Shown: positions 18,912-26,269, numbered from the stretch's first letter. The stretch is DNA of 64,000 bases from Rhodococcus sp. Leaf278 (GCF_001426085.1 NZ_LMRR01000001.1:373539-437538), one strand, 5' to 3'. A program made the numbers and translations. The notes: generated from the sequence alone by a model not told the origin.

Positions 18912-19991
18912 GTGAGCCTCACCCTCGGAATCGTCGGACTGCCCAACGTCGGCAAGTCCACCCTCTTCAACGCACTGACCAACAACGATGTGCTGGCCGC
19001 GAACTATCCGTTCGCCACCATCGAGCCCAACGTCGGTGTGGTCGCGCTGCCGGATCCCCGGCTCGAGAAGCTGGCCGAGGTGTTCGGTTCGGAGAAGCTG
19101 GTGCCTGCGCTGGTGTCGTTCGTCGACATCGCCGGCATCGTCAAGGGAGCGTCCGAGGGCGCTGGCCTGGGCAACAAGTTCCTCGCCAACATTCGTGAGG
19201 CCGACGCCATCTGTCAGGTCGTTCGGGTTTTCGCCGACGACGACGTGGTGCACGTCGATGGTCGCGTCGACCCGACCGCAGACATCGAGGTCATCGAGAC
19301 CGAACTCGCCATCGCCGATCTGCAGACTCTGGAGAAGGCCATCCCGCGCCTCGAGAAAGAGGTGCGGATCAAGAAGGATCGCAAGCCTGCACTCGACGCG
19401 GCCCTGGCTGCCCAGGCCGTGCTGAACGACGGCAAGACGTTGTTCTCGGCCAAGGCGAAGCTGGACTTCGAGCTGCTGGGTGAATTCCAACTGCTCACCA
19501 CCAAGCCTTTCCTGTACGTCTTCAACGCCGACGAGTCGGTGCTGACCGACGATGCGAAGATCGGCGAACTGGCTCGTCTCGTTGCCCCCGCCGATGCGGT
19601 GTTCCTCGACGCCAAGATCGAGTCCGAATTGCTCGAACTCGACAAGGAGTCGGCAGCGGAACTGCTCGAATCCGTCGGACAGACCGAGCCCGGTCTCGAC
19701 GCGTTGGCTCGCGCCGGCTTCCACACCCTGGGCTTGCAGACCTACCTCACCGCAGGCCCGAAAGAGGCTCGGGCGTGGACAATTCATCGAGGCGACACTG
19801 CGCCGCAGGCCGCCGGAGTCATTCACACCGACTTCGAGCGCGGCTTCATCAAGGCCGAAATCGTTTCCTACGAAGACCTCATCGCGGCGGGTTCCATGGC
19901 CTCGGCCAAGGCTGCCGGCAAGGTGCGCATCGAGGGCAAGGACTACATCATGTCCGACGGCGATGTCGTGGAGTTCCGCTTCAACGTCTAG
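18912..19991 (+). CDS. ychF: Redox-regulated ATPase YchF (Obg family)
   Basis: 359 aa, GTG start. P-loop [14 protein letters not shown], switch region [12 protein letters not shown] and G3 [17 protein letters not shown] are followed by the YchF-specific FNADE in place of NKxD, explaining ATP rather than GTP preference. The C-terminal TGS domain ends [18 protein letters not shown]. The last six codons and stop coincide with the att core of the downstream integrative element. The residues EFRFNV are unchanged, so the gene looks functional after insertion. Confidence 0.96.
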   Translation: MSLTLGIVGLPNVGKSTLFNALTNNDVLAANYPFATIEPNVGVVALPDPRLEKLAEVFGSEKLVPALVSFVDIAGIVKGASEGAGLGNKFLANIREADAICQVVRVFADDDVVHVDGRVDPTADIEVIETELAIADLQTLEKAIPRLEKEVRIKKDRKPALDAALAAQAVLNDGKTLFSAKAKLDFELLGEFQLLTTKPFLYVFNADESVLTDDAKIGELARLVAPADAVFLDAKIESELLELDKESAAELLESVGQTEPGLDALARAGFHTLGLQTYLTAGPKEARAWTIHRGDTAPQAAGVIHTDFERGFIKAEIVSYEDLIAAGSMASAKAAGKVRIEGKDYIMSDGDVVEFRFNV

Positions 19992-19993
19992 GT
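19971..19993 (+). repeat. attL core (ychF 3' end)
   Basis: The 23-bp core begins GAGTTCCGCTTC and ends GTCTAGGT. It encodes the final EFRFNV and stop of ychF, plus two more bases. It also contains the complement of the integrase stop codon (19988-19990). Its identical partner is at 26036-26058. Confidence 0.88.
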
Positions 19994-21238
19994 CTGCTGG
20001 TCAGCAGGTATTTTCGGGTTTCCGGTCCGCAGTGCGTCCGCAGTAGCCTCAACGAACATCGCGTCCGCAGCATTGCGTGTGCGGTCATCGGCGTTCGGCC
20101 ACAGGTGCGCGTACGTCGACAGTGTGACGTTGGGCGAGCTGTGACCCAGAGCTTCCTGGACCGTCACCACATCGCAGCCGGCGTAGATCAGACCCGACGC
20201 GTAGTAGTGGCGTAGGTCGTGCAGGTGCCAATCCGGTTGTCCGGCCAATTGCTTGGTCTTGCGCCAGCGGTACCCGACCGAGTTCTGATGCCACGGGTGT
20301 CCGTGCTCGCCGGGGAACAGCCATCCCGTCGGCTCGCTGCTCGGCAGCCACAGTCGGACGTGCTCAGCGACTATCTCGAGCAGGCCATCCGGTGCCGGAA
20401 TTGTGCGCTCGCTGCCATACTTGGGAGCGCGGATCTCGACAGTGCCGCCGTTGGCTCGCTGCACCTGGCGGCACACGTGGATCTCGCGGCGTAGGAAGTC
20501 GACGTCGTGGATCTGCAAGGCTGCGGCCTCGCCGAGCCGAAGTCCGGCGAATGCGGCCAGTGCGACGAAGGCCTTGAATTCGCCGTCGGCCGATCGGATC
20601 AGTTCGCCCACTTGTATGGGCTCGGGAATCGTCATCGCGGCCTCTGCACGACGACGGCGGGGGAGTGTGATGCGCTCGGTCGGATCCTCACCGAGTATCT
20701 TGTCTCGCTTCGCTGCTTTGAGCACCGAGCGGACGTTGTTGAATCGTGTTCCTATGGTCGATGGCTGCAGTGGCTTGTCCTGCATTGCCTTGACCCACGA
20801 CTCGATGTGCGACGGGCGGAGATCACACAGCGCAACCGCGCCGAACGTGACTCCGTTTGCTGCCAGATTCATTGCCTGCTCCGTGCCCGGAACCCACACC
20901 TGACGGGAGCTCCATTCTCTGTAGAACGACGCAAACGTGATCTCACCGCGCACCGGGTCGATGTAGTTGCCGGATACTTGGCTCGAGACGATCGTGTCGA
21001 GCCACTTCTGTGCGTCGACCTTACGGGTGAACGACTTCGCGTGTTCGGTCGACTCGTCGTCGACATACCCTGCACGCCAACGCTTTCCTTTGCCGAATGC
21101 CTTTGGCTTAAGTTTCATTACGGGAAGCCCGTCAGTATTGAACATTGGATTGCCGTCGCCGTCTACATCGTGGCGTGGCTTTGGAAGATCGCGCCACCGG
21201 TCCTCGACACCGGCCCGTCGGTTTCTGCGTGCGGTCAT
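19988..21238 (-). CDS. int: Tyrosine site-specific integrase
   Basis: 416 aa. An N-terminal arm-binding region carries an AP2-like KRWRAGYVDD segment. A SAM-like core-binding domain (residues about 100-180) follows, then the catalytic domain. All active residues are present: Arg234 (AGLRLGEA), Lys273 (APKYGSERT), His340 and Arg343 (HLHDLRHYYAS), His366 (LGHSS) and Tyr376 (STYAHLW). It should catalyse integration and excision at the ychF att site. It runs toward ychF, with its stop codon inside the att core. The start overlaps the upstream 118-aa gene by four bases (21235-21238). Confidence 0.95.
   Translation of the reverse strand: MTARRNRRAGVEDRWRDLPKPRHDVDGDGNPMFNTDGLPVMKLKPKAFGKGKRWRAGYVDDESTEHAKSFTRKVDAQKWLDTIVSSQVSGNYIDPVRGEITFASFYREWSSRQVWVPGTEQAMNLAANGVTFGAVALCDLRPSHIESWVKAMQDKPLQPSTIGTRFNNVRSVLKAAKRDKILGEDPTERITLPRRRRAEAAMTIPEPIQVGELIRSADGEFKAFVALAAFAGLRLGEAAALQIHDVDFLRREIHVCRQVQRANGGTVEIRAPKYGSERTIPAPDGLLEIVAEHVRLWLPSSEPTGWLFPGEHGHPWHQNSVGYRWRKTKQLAGQPDWHLHDLRHYYASGLIYAGCDVVTVQEALGHSSPNVTLSTYAHLWPNADDRTRNAADAMFVEATADALRTGNPKIPADQQT
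20025..20046 (+). repeat. Left copy of likely integrase arm-type site
   Basis: Two GTCCGCAG units stand in tandem (20025-20032 and 20036-20043), and a third is at 20063-20070. The 22-bp block recurs with one mismatch at 25915-25936, in the same orientation near the other end of the element. It lies inside the 3' coding part of the integrase gene. Confidence 0.5.
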
Positions 21239-21591
21239 CGGTGGGGAGGTTCGCTCGGAAAGATCTCGTCGAACTCGTTCTCGGTCAGCAAGATTCGATC
21301 GAAGACCGCTTCAACAATGCTGCGCTTGGCGCGATCGTCGGCATCGTCGTAGGAGAGGGCGCAGCTGTCTGGTCCGGGACTGCCTGGCGTCGGTACCCAT
21401 GACCTCCTGAGCTGCGACGCCAAATCAACAAAAACGTCTGCGATGGTTGCCTTCTTGAGCTCGCGGAGGAGCCTCAGCTCGGATTCGTCATTGAGGCTGT
21501 TGACGCCATGATCCACTGCTCGAAGAGCGCGCAGAACGGCCTGGCGGGCCTCACGCATGCAGGAAGCAGCCACCATGCCGCCACCGAACAA
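21235..21591 (-). CDS. Hypothetical protein upstream of the integrase
   Basis: 118 aa if started at 21591. Later starts at 21576 and 21558 are also possible, and the earliest one overlaps the HNH remnant on the other strand. It is helical and charged (ESELRLLRELKKATIADVFV), with an acidic C-terminus. Its stop overlaps the integrase start (ATGA), so it is translationally coupled to int. I recognise no family. An accessory role in recombination is a guess from position. Confidence 0.5.
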   Translation of the reverse strand: MFGGGMVAASCMREARQAVLRALRAVDHGVNSLNDESELRLLRELKKATIADVFVDLASQLRRSWVPTPGSPGPDSCALSYDDADDRAKRSIVEAVFDRILLTENEFDEIFPSEPPHR

Positions 21592-21886
21592 CAGGGAGCA
21601 GCTACCGCACCGGAGCCGGCCACAAGAGGCGCAAGGCCCTCGTGCTGAAGCGAGACGAAGGCCAGTGCCAGCTGCGCTACCCCGGCTGCACCGGCAAAGG
21701 CACTGAAGCGGACCACATCATCATCAACGTCGCCGCCGCGGCACCGAGACGGTGGACAACATGCAGGCCGCATGCCCGAGCTGCCACACACAGAAGACCC
21801 AAGAAGAGTCAGCGATTGCTCGTCGGGCGAACCAGAAGAAGCGCAAGCATCCGGGGATCTATGACCAACACCCAGGTCTGAAGTAG
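21575..21886 (+). pseudogene. Frameshifted phage-type HNH endonuclease
   Basis: Three frames together give one HNH protein. The likely N-terminus MPPPNNREQLPHRSR starts at 21575. The middle LKRDEGQCQLRYPGC...EADHIIINVAA is one frame over. From about 21740 the reading continues in another frame as TETVDNMQAACPSCHTQKTQ and ends KHPGIYDQHPGLK at 21884-21886. The Cys pairs (CQLRYPGC and CPSC) and the DH of HNH are all present but not in one frame. Such genes sit near phage terminases, supporting a prophage origin. Confidence 0.75.
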
Positions 21887-21922
21887 CGCATGCAGACCTG
21901 AACCACCCGTTAGAGTCCGATC

Positions 21923-22165
21923 ATGGCACTCAAAGAAGGTATCGAGGCACAAGATGTCTTGGCCTGGGCTCTCTCCCGCGTCGGGACTGCATTCGAGCTG
22001 AGACGCATTGGGGACGCCGACGGCGATGAGCGCACAATGGCCCGGGCAGCAGGGCAAGCTGGTGCCTTCATGGAAGTCGTTAGGTATCTCGACGACGAAG
22101 AGGGCAAACGAGTTCACGATGAGTGGACGCAGCTAATCGGCATCAGCGACGACGACAAGCCATGA
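21923..22165 (+). CDS. Hypothetical small acidic protein
   Basis: 80 aa, mostly helical and charged (MALKEGIEAQDVLAWALSRV, then AFMEVVRYLDDEEGKRVHDE). The ATG at 21923 begins 36 bp after the HNH remnant. Its last codons overlap the start of the next zinc-ribbon gene (ATGA, 22162-22165), so the two form a small operon. I recognise no family. Cargo of the integrative element. Confidence 0.6.
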   Translation: MALKEGIEAQDVLAWALSRVGTAFELRRIGDADGDERTMARAAGQAGAFMEVVRYLDDEEGKRVHDEWTQLIGISDDDKP

Positions 22166-22350
22166 CTGAGACTGTGTTCGAGCCGACCGACAAACGTTGC
22201 CCCAACTGCCACGGCCAGCTGGTGAACGAAGTCGAGATAGACCGTGACTTCCTCGGCGGGCAGACGGCAGACCGAACGGACAGAGGCTACAACTGCACCG
22301 AACCGGGGTGCGGGCGCAAGTTCCATCCTCACGAGGTCCCCGATGTCTAG
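22162..22350 (+). CDS. Small zinc-ribbon protein
   Basis: 62 aa. Two metal-binding knuckles are visible: CPNCHGQL near the N-terminus and CTEPGCGRKFH near the C-terminus, with acidic sequence between. It is probably a structural zinc protein, possibly DNA- or protein-binding. It overlaps the preceding gene by four bases and ends in PDV. Cargo of the integrative element; function unknown. Confidence 0.6.
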   Translation: MTETVFEPTDKRCPNCHGQLVNEVEIDRDFLGGQTADRTDRGYNCTEPGCGRKFHPHEVPDV

Positions 22351-22660
22351 GTACCCCGTCCACCTCCCCCCCGTGGGGGTAGGGCCAAGCCGCAACGCTC
22401 TGTGGCTCAGGACGCCTACGGGTCTGGGGATCCTGATTGCGAACGGCCCCTGGGGCCTCTGGAGGTCATGTAGGCAGCTTGCCGTGGTCGGCAATGTGGC
22501 TGGTCAGAGCATTTTGTCGACTCGGCAACATGATCGGCCCGGTGGGGGTAAGGGGGTTGCGTCAACTGACGCAACGACCTAATCTGTACTTACACGACGC
22601 GCCGGCTCCCGGCCGCGTTGTCCCGCCTAGAGCCCTCCCTTGTGGGGGCTTTAGTGCTGT
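22351..22660. other. Non-coding stretch in the element
   Basis: 310 bp without a convincing gene. It holds short G/C-run hairpins (22364-22380; 22631-22650, AGCCC with GGGCT arms) and a near-perfect palindrome at 22556-22575. An 80-codon reading frame from about 22343 overlaps the zinc-ribbon stop, but has no recognisable domain and unconvincing composition. Confidence 0.5.
22556..22575. repeat. Operator-like palindrome
   Basis: GTTGCGTCA and TGACGCAAC arms are separated by two bases, 20 bp in all, in non-coding DNA of the element. The size and symmetry suit a dimeric repressor site. No promoter elements were firmly placed nearby. Confidence 0.45.
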
Positions 22661-23371
22661 CTAGGGCTCCCACTTGCGATTACTGCGCACCGCCGGCCAC
22701 ACGGTCTCGAAAAGCATCCGTGACGCCCTGAGCGCTTTCGGGTGAGCAACCTGCACTTCGAGGTGTCGGCGAAGTACGTAGGTGACGACGTCGGCGGCCT
22801 GGATGCCCAGATGATCGCGCGAGTCGGCGTACTGGATCGGATGCACGATGGAGGTCAGGTGCATAGGTCGATAGCCCGGTGTCTTTCGCCGTACGTAGCC
22901 TGCGATGGCAGCCGTAGCAGTGTCGGACTCGTCGAGGATGTCCAGAAGCACCTCGGACCTCTCACCGAGCCGCACGCAATGCTCTTCGACGCGCTCAAGC
23001 ATGTGCCTGAGCGAGACCGCGTACGGGCTGTCGGGGTATCGGTACCTCGCATTGAGCCGACGCACGTTGACGCCTTGCAGATGCACGACGGCTCCACTCG
23101 CGACTACTGCTTCGAGAACCTGCTTGCAGATGTAGACCTGTTCGTGAGGCGAGCCTTTGAGGCATCTCCACAATCGCTTGCATTGCATGATCTCGTGCGC
23201 GTGTAACTCGATGTCCTCGGGAACTCCGAACTGGGCGCTCGCCCTGCGTTTCAGGTCGAGTAGTTCGCCCTCGAGGTAAGCCAATTGCTGATCGTTCAGG
23301 ATGATTCCGCCGACGTAGTAGTCGTTTGCGCCGTAGGACTCGTCTACGAATGTTTGCAACACGAGGCACAT
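22661..23371 (-). CDS. DUF3800 domain-containing protein
   Basis: 236 aa. The DUF3800 pattern is visible: FVDESYG at the N-terminus, then YVGGIILND, ELHAHEIM, LLDILDESD in the middle and HLGIQAADVVTYVLRR near the end. The spaced acidic residues (D in VDES, E in ELHA, D in LDE, D in AAD) resemble an RNase H-like metal centre, so nuclease activity is plausible but unproven for the family. DUF3800 genes occur often in phages, plasmids and defence regions. It stands alone on the minus strand within the element. Confidence 0.75.
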   Translation of the reverse strand: MCLVLQTFVDESYGANDYYVGGIILNDQQLAYLEGELLDLKRRASAQFGVPEDIELHAHEIMQCKRLWRCLKGSPHEQVYICKQVLEAVVASGAVVHLQGVNVRRLNARYRYPDSPYAVSLRHMLERVEEHCVRLGERSEVLLDILDESDTATAAIAGYVRRKTPGYRPMHLTSIVHPIQYADSRDHLGIQAADVVTYVLRRHLEVQVAHPKALRASRMLFETVWPAVRSNRKWEP

Positions 23372-23678
23372 CGTTGCAACTTGTTCGTGGCTTTGGCCGC
23401 GCGGGGCATCTGACCTTTGTGAAGTTCATGGATCGCGTACTGGGAGCAGCTTCTCTGCGAACGTACTCAATTCGGCGTGGCGGTTGTCGAATGTCAGCCG
23501 AGTGACCCCGAGTTCGTGCATCTGCTGGCTGTTCGACCACTGGTTTGCCGGGTTTCTCGTTCGGTGAGGCCTCGCGTCCAGCGTGGACGTCAACCGCGCG
23601 CAGGCGGCGAGGTCAGAAAAGCAAGCGAGCTACGACGCTACCGGACCCACCGGGGCAGGTGGGGCAGATCTGCCGCCA
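23372..23678. other. Non-coding or degraded stretch
   Basis: 307 bp with no full gene. A minus-strand 31-codon frame (23426-23521: MHELGVTRLTFDNRH, then AELSTFAEKLLPVRDP) has protein-like composition and can be read a little further upstream without a start. It may be the remains of a lost gene. Nothing else is evident. Confidence 0.4.
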
Positions 23679-23924
23679 TCAGTTGGTGCAGTAGAAGCTC
23701 TGCGGCGGGGTGCCGGCATCGAGCTTGCCGCGGCACCACTTGCAGTTGTAGTCGTGGTCGATGCGACCCATGACGCCCTCGGCCTCTTCGATCAACAGGG
23801 GAAGTTCGGCGGCGGAGGCGAGAGCAAGGGCGGTGATGGCCTGCTCCCATGAGCCGAGGTCGACGTTGCGGTGCATCTCGATTGCGGCTTCGAGGTGGCT
23901 GGTGATGATCTGGTGGGTGTTCAT
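23679..23924 (-). CDS. Small protein with C-terminal zinc knuckle
   Basis: 81 aa from the ATG at 23924, which follows GGAAGG by about 8 bases. The N-terminal part is helical (MNTHQIITSHLEAAIEMH). The C-terminus holds CKWC and a final Cys in FYCTN, suggesting a zinc knuckle. No family is recognised. It is divergent from the AlpA-like HTH gene, across an inverted repeat that could regulate both. Confidence 0.55.
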   Translation of the reverse strand: MNTHQIITSHLEAAIEMHRNVDLGSWEQAITALALASAAELPLLIEEAEGVMGRIDHDYNCKWCRGKLDAGTPPQSFYCTN

Positions 23925-23960
23925 GGCGGGCCTTCCGGTCGGGGGTTCGCCAACCGCAAA

Positions 23961-23998
23961 CCCTTTTGGGGGTCCAGTCAACCCAGTCCCCTAAAGGG
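23961..23998. promoter_or_regulatory. Inverted repeat between divergent small genes
   Basis: CCCTTTTGGGG (23961-23971) and CCCCTAAAGGG (23988-23998) form 11-bp arms with one mismatch. A TAGACT -10-like hexamer at 24000-24005 sits 8 bases before the HTH gene ATG, which would make that transcript leaderless or nearly so. This is a candidate autoregulatory operator. Confidence 0.4.
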
Positions 23999-24012
23999 AT
24001 AGACTCGTCGGC

Positions 24013-24222
24013 ATGCCCACGACTCGATACCTCTCACGCGGTGAGATCGCCGACAAGCTCGGCATCTCCCTCGACGCAGTCAAGGGGTACCAACGCAAAG
24101 GACTGCTCCCAGAACCGGACGCACTCGTAGGACGCAACCAAGGATGGCTCGAGACCACCATCGACGACTGGCACCGCAGCCGGCCCGGACCAGGAGCTCG
24201 AACGGACCTCAGGCGCAACTGA
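24013..24222 (+). CDS. AlpA/excisionase-like HTH protein
   Basis: 69 aa. MerR-type/HTH_17-like fold: YLSRGEIADKLGISLDAVKG followed by YQRKGLLPEPDALVG and a Trp-containing wing (NQGWLETTIDDWHRSR). Such small proteins act as excisionases or as activators of integrase genes in mobile elements. In this element it is the best candidate for the recombination directionality factor. The ATG is very close to a predicted promoter, so translation may be leaderless. Confidence 0.72.
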   Translation: MPTTRYLSRGEIADKLGISLDAVKGYQRKGLLPEPDALVGRNQGWLETTIDDWHRSRPGPGARTDLRRN

Positions 24223-24290
24223 ATAGCGTCTACTCTGGCCCGACAATCTCAGCGGCCATTGGTTGCCCAATGTTCGACCGCAGTAACGGC

Positions 24291-25013
24291 CTAAGGTTGC
24301 CGCATGGTCGATTGGGGATCGGTGCCAGCGTGGCTCGGTGCGGTTGGAACTTTGGGTGCTGTTGTTGTAGCTCTCACGCCTGCCGTACGCGACAGCCGGC
24401 GATACGCCGAAGACGCGGACCTGCGAGCTGCCGAACGGCGTGACCTCGAGGCAGCGCAGGCACGTCTGGTTTTCTTCGAGCTGGATTCTTTCGGCGGCGT
24501 CAAGGTGACAATTGTGAACAGCAGCGATGCACCGATCCACCACGTGTCACTCGATGACGTAATCAAAACCGACTCTCCCGATGCGATGTGGAGATGCCGT
24601 TTTGGTGTGGGTTCGCCGCAGGCCCAGGCGTCGAGGTCGTCGATGTGGATCAACCATGAACCATTCGGGGCCTTGTGTTGACGACCCCGCAGACCGGTAC
24701 CCGGCTTTAACTCCTCTTGATGGAGCGCGTCGTAGATAGTTTCGCGGTGGAAACGAGCACGGTCTGCTGCCTCCGATGGGGTTAGCCATGGCGAGGTCGG
24801 AACCCGCACTGCCCGTGCCGTTCGATTCAGCTCTCCGCGGCGTTCACGCCGGACGTCACCGCTCTTAGTCTCCGCACTGAGATACGCTATCCGTTCGATG
24901 GCGGCTCCGAGCAACGTCGTGACCTCTTGGAGTTCCGCCGACACCGCAGTCCACCGGTGGCGTAGTTCCTCCACCTCGCTGCGCGCACGGAGCAGCATTT
25001 CGATCTCAGTCAC
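24291..25013 (-). CDS. Coiled-coil HTH protein with antisense-derived C-terminus
   Basis: 240 aa as read. Residues 1-45 are a probable coiled coil (MLLRARSEVEELRHRW...LQEVTTLL). Residues about 75-140 are an HTH_17-like DNA-binding domain (WLTPSEAADRARFHRETIYD, then ending HIDDLDAWACG). The remaining roughly 95 residues are the complement of the plus-strand membrane protein, Ser/Arg-rich and not protein-like. The authentic end was probably lost at the junction. Its start overlaps the stop of the upstream gene (25010-25013), so it belongs to a three-gene operon. Confidence 0.5.
   Translation of the reverse strand: MTEIEMLLRARSEVEELRHRWTAVSAELQEVTTLLGAAIERIAYLSAETKSGDVRRERRGELNRTARAVRVPTSPWLTPSEAADRARFHRETIYDALHQEELKPGTGLRGRQHKAPNGSWLIHIDDLDAWACGEPTPKRHLHIASGESVLITSSSDTWWIGASLLFTIVTLTPPKESSSKKTRRACAASRSRRSAARRSASSAYRRLSRTAGVRATTTAPKVPTAPSHAGTDPQSTMRQP
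24304..24681 (+). CDS. Membrane-anchored protein, apparently truncated and chimeric at its C-terminus
   Basis: 125 aa. It starts at an ATG preceded by AAGG. One N-terminal membrane segment (VPAWLGAVGTLGAVVVALTP) and a basic/acidic helix lead into a beta-rich start (LVFFELDSFGGVKVTIVNSS, then DAPIHHVSL). From about residue 100 the sequence is simply the complement of the HTH domain of the minus-strand gene. The natural C-terminus therefore seems to have been lost at a junction near 24600. A non-functional remnant is likely. Confidence 0.5.
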   Translation: MVDWGSVPAWLGAVGTLGAVVVALTPAVRDSRRYAEDADLRAAERRDLEAAQARLVFFELDSFGGVKVTIVNSSDAPIHHVSLDDVIKTDSPDAMWRCRFGVGSPQAQASRSSMWINHEPFGALC

Positions 25014-25645
25014 CTCGATAACCCACGCGGAATCGGGCCCTGATTCTCACGAAACTCCATGTTTAGTTTCGTCTTCCATTCTCCGAGAGGCCGTGCATGT
25101 CCGGACCCGGGTAAGTACCAGCGGCCTTCTTTCTGGAACCGGTAGCGGGCCTTTGTGAACCGCTTCCAAGTCCAGTGCTCGATCCCCCGACCGTCCTGAT
25201 CAAGTGGGATCCTCAAGGCGTTGGTTAGTAGGCCGTCGCCGTGTGCGTCTGCCCAAGAGAAGATCCACCATGCATCCGAAATGTCGTCCCCATCAAAGAT
25301 CGTCACTCGCCATTCCATCGGCTCCGAGTCGCTGTCCATTCGATCCCGGATGGGACGATCACCATCTGGCTTTCTTGTGACGCCAACAAGGGAGAGGGCG
25401 GTGTGATGCCGCGCGCCTTGACCGATGAGTTCAATCCTGACGATGAATTCGCGACTTCCCCGGCCGGCTGAATCTGAGGTGTGGATGCCCGTTGGACACG
25501 CTGTGATGTACACACCGCGCCCGCCCGCCACGTTCTCGGCTATTCGCAGTTGCAGCCACATAACGACCAATCCCGCGAAGGACAAGACCGCGGCTGCCCC
25601 CGACAGCGCGATCGCTAACAGCTCCATCGATGAGTGCCCTGTCAA
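25010..25645 (-). CDS. Hypothetical single-pass membrane protein
   Basis: 211 aa from a TTG at 25645 that overlaps the stop of the preceding small gene, or 205 aa from an ATG at 25627. One N-terminal membrane helix (MELLAIALSGAAAVLSFAGL) is followed by a soluble, beta-rich, Trp-rich domain (ISDAWWIFSWADAHG, WTWKRFTKARYRFQ). No family is recognised. It sits in the middle of a tightly overlapping three-gene unit in the element. Confidence 0.6.
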   Translation of the reverse strand: MTGHSSMELLAIALSGAAAVLSFAGLVVMWLQLRIAENVAGGRGVYITACPTGIHTSDSAGRGSREFIVRIELIGQGARHHTALSLVGVTRKPDGDRPIRDRMDSDSEPMEWRVTIFDGDDISDAWWIFSWADAHGDGLLTNALRIPLDQDGRGIEHWTWKRFTKARYRFQKEGRWYLPGSGHARPLGEWKTKLNMEFRENQGPIPRGLSR

Positions 25646-25812
25646 TCGTCAGCGTGTTCGGCCTGACGGAGATTCCCTCTGGCCTGATTCAGGTCGAAAA
25701 CTGCATCGCGCGCTACACCGTCCACCACCCGCAACTGCTCGTCCACGCCGTCGTTAAGCATCTCGGCACTTAGAGAATTGGTCGCCCCGATTGGTTCAGA
25801 TTGATCGGTCAT
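25642..25812 (-). CDS. Small hypothetical protein
   Basis: 56 aa from the ATG at 25812, which follows GGGGGTAG. It is hydrophilic and acidic (MTDQSEPIGATNSLSAEMLN, then DEQLRVVDGVARDAVF). Its stop overlaps the next gene's possible TTG start. First gene of the three-gene minus-strand operon; function unknown. Confidence 0.5.
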   Translation of the reverse strand: MTDQSEPIGATNSLSAEMLNDGVDEQLRVVDGVARDAVFDLNQARGNLRQAEHADD

Positions 25813-26035
25813 AGCTACCCCCGGGATTGTGTGGTCGGACCGTAGCCAATGCATACCAGACGTGGGCGACTGGTCCCACGAACTTCGCCAGACTGATCAC
25901 TGACCGCGCCCTCCGTCCGCAGAGCGTCCGCAGTAGAACCGCTCTCTGCCGTTATAGACAGTCTCTCAATCGACCCGTAAATGCTGCTCAAGCGGCTTGC
26001 CCATCACTTACCGTTTGTTGCAATTGCCCAGCGAT
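25813..26035. other. Non-coding right end of the element
   Basis: 223 bp between the last cargo gene and the attR core. It contains the right copy of the arm-type repeat (25915-25936) and presumably the promoter of the minus-strand operon. No gene is seen. Confidence 0.6.
25915..25936 (+). repeat. Right copy of likely integrase arm-type site
   Basis: A 22-bp block matches 20025-20046 at all but one position and has the same orientation. It consists of two GTCCGCAG units and lies 99 bp inside the attR core. Repeats near both ends suggest arm-type binding sites for the N-terminal domain of the integrase. Confidence 0.5.
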
Positions 26036-26058
26036 GAGTTCCGCTTCAACGTCTAGGT
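26036..26058 (+). repeat. attR core
   Basis: Exact 23-bp copy of the ychF 3' end (19971-19993), here outside any gene. The sequence after it should be the original chromosomal flank of ychF. Confidence 0.88.
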
Positions 26059-26269
26059 TGACGCGCGACATCTGTAGTCACCTGGACATGTCACGTGGTG
26101 GCAGCTCGGCATCGGTCAGTGCTGAACTATGTGAATCGGTGCGGTACAGAACACGCTGAATCCCGGATTTCTCACAAGTTGTCGACGATTGGTCCGATTC
26201 TTGCTCTCCCGTCGTGCAACATTGCCCAGACATCAGCGGTGGTACAGCGCCGCGGGCAGTGGGGGTTCT

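Larger units (their letters stand above)
19971..26058. mobile_element. 6.1-kb integrative element inserted at the 3' end of ychF
   Basis: It is bounded by 23-bp perfect direct repeats (19971-19993 and 26036-26058). The repeat is the ychF 3' end at the left and stands alone in non-coding sequence at the right. Inside are a tyrosine integrase next to the left end, an HNH endonuclease remnant, a DUF3800 protein, zinc-ribbon and HTH small proteins, and membrane proteins of unknown role. There is no intact terminase, capsid, relaxase or replication gene. It is best read as a degraded prophage or a small integrative element carrying cargo. Confidence 0.88.

Noticed and set aside
21642..21881. 79-codon frame as an intact small gene
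   Set aside because: It starts and ends within an HNH endonuclease whose remaining conserved residues are read in other frames, so it is part of a pseudogene.
22343..22582. 80-codon plus-strand frame starting inside the zinc-ribbon stop
   Set aside because: No domain, Gly/Trp/Pro-rich, no Shine-Dalgarno, and it spans hairpins and a palindrome; treated as non-coding.
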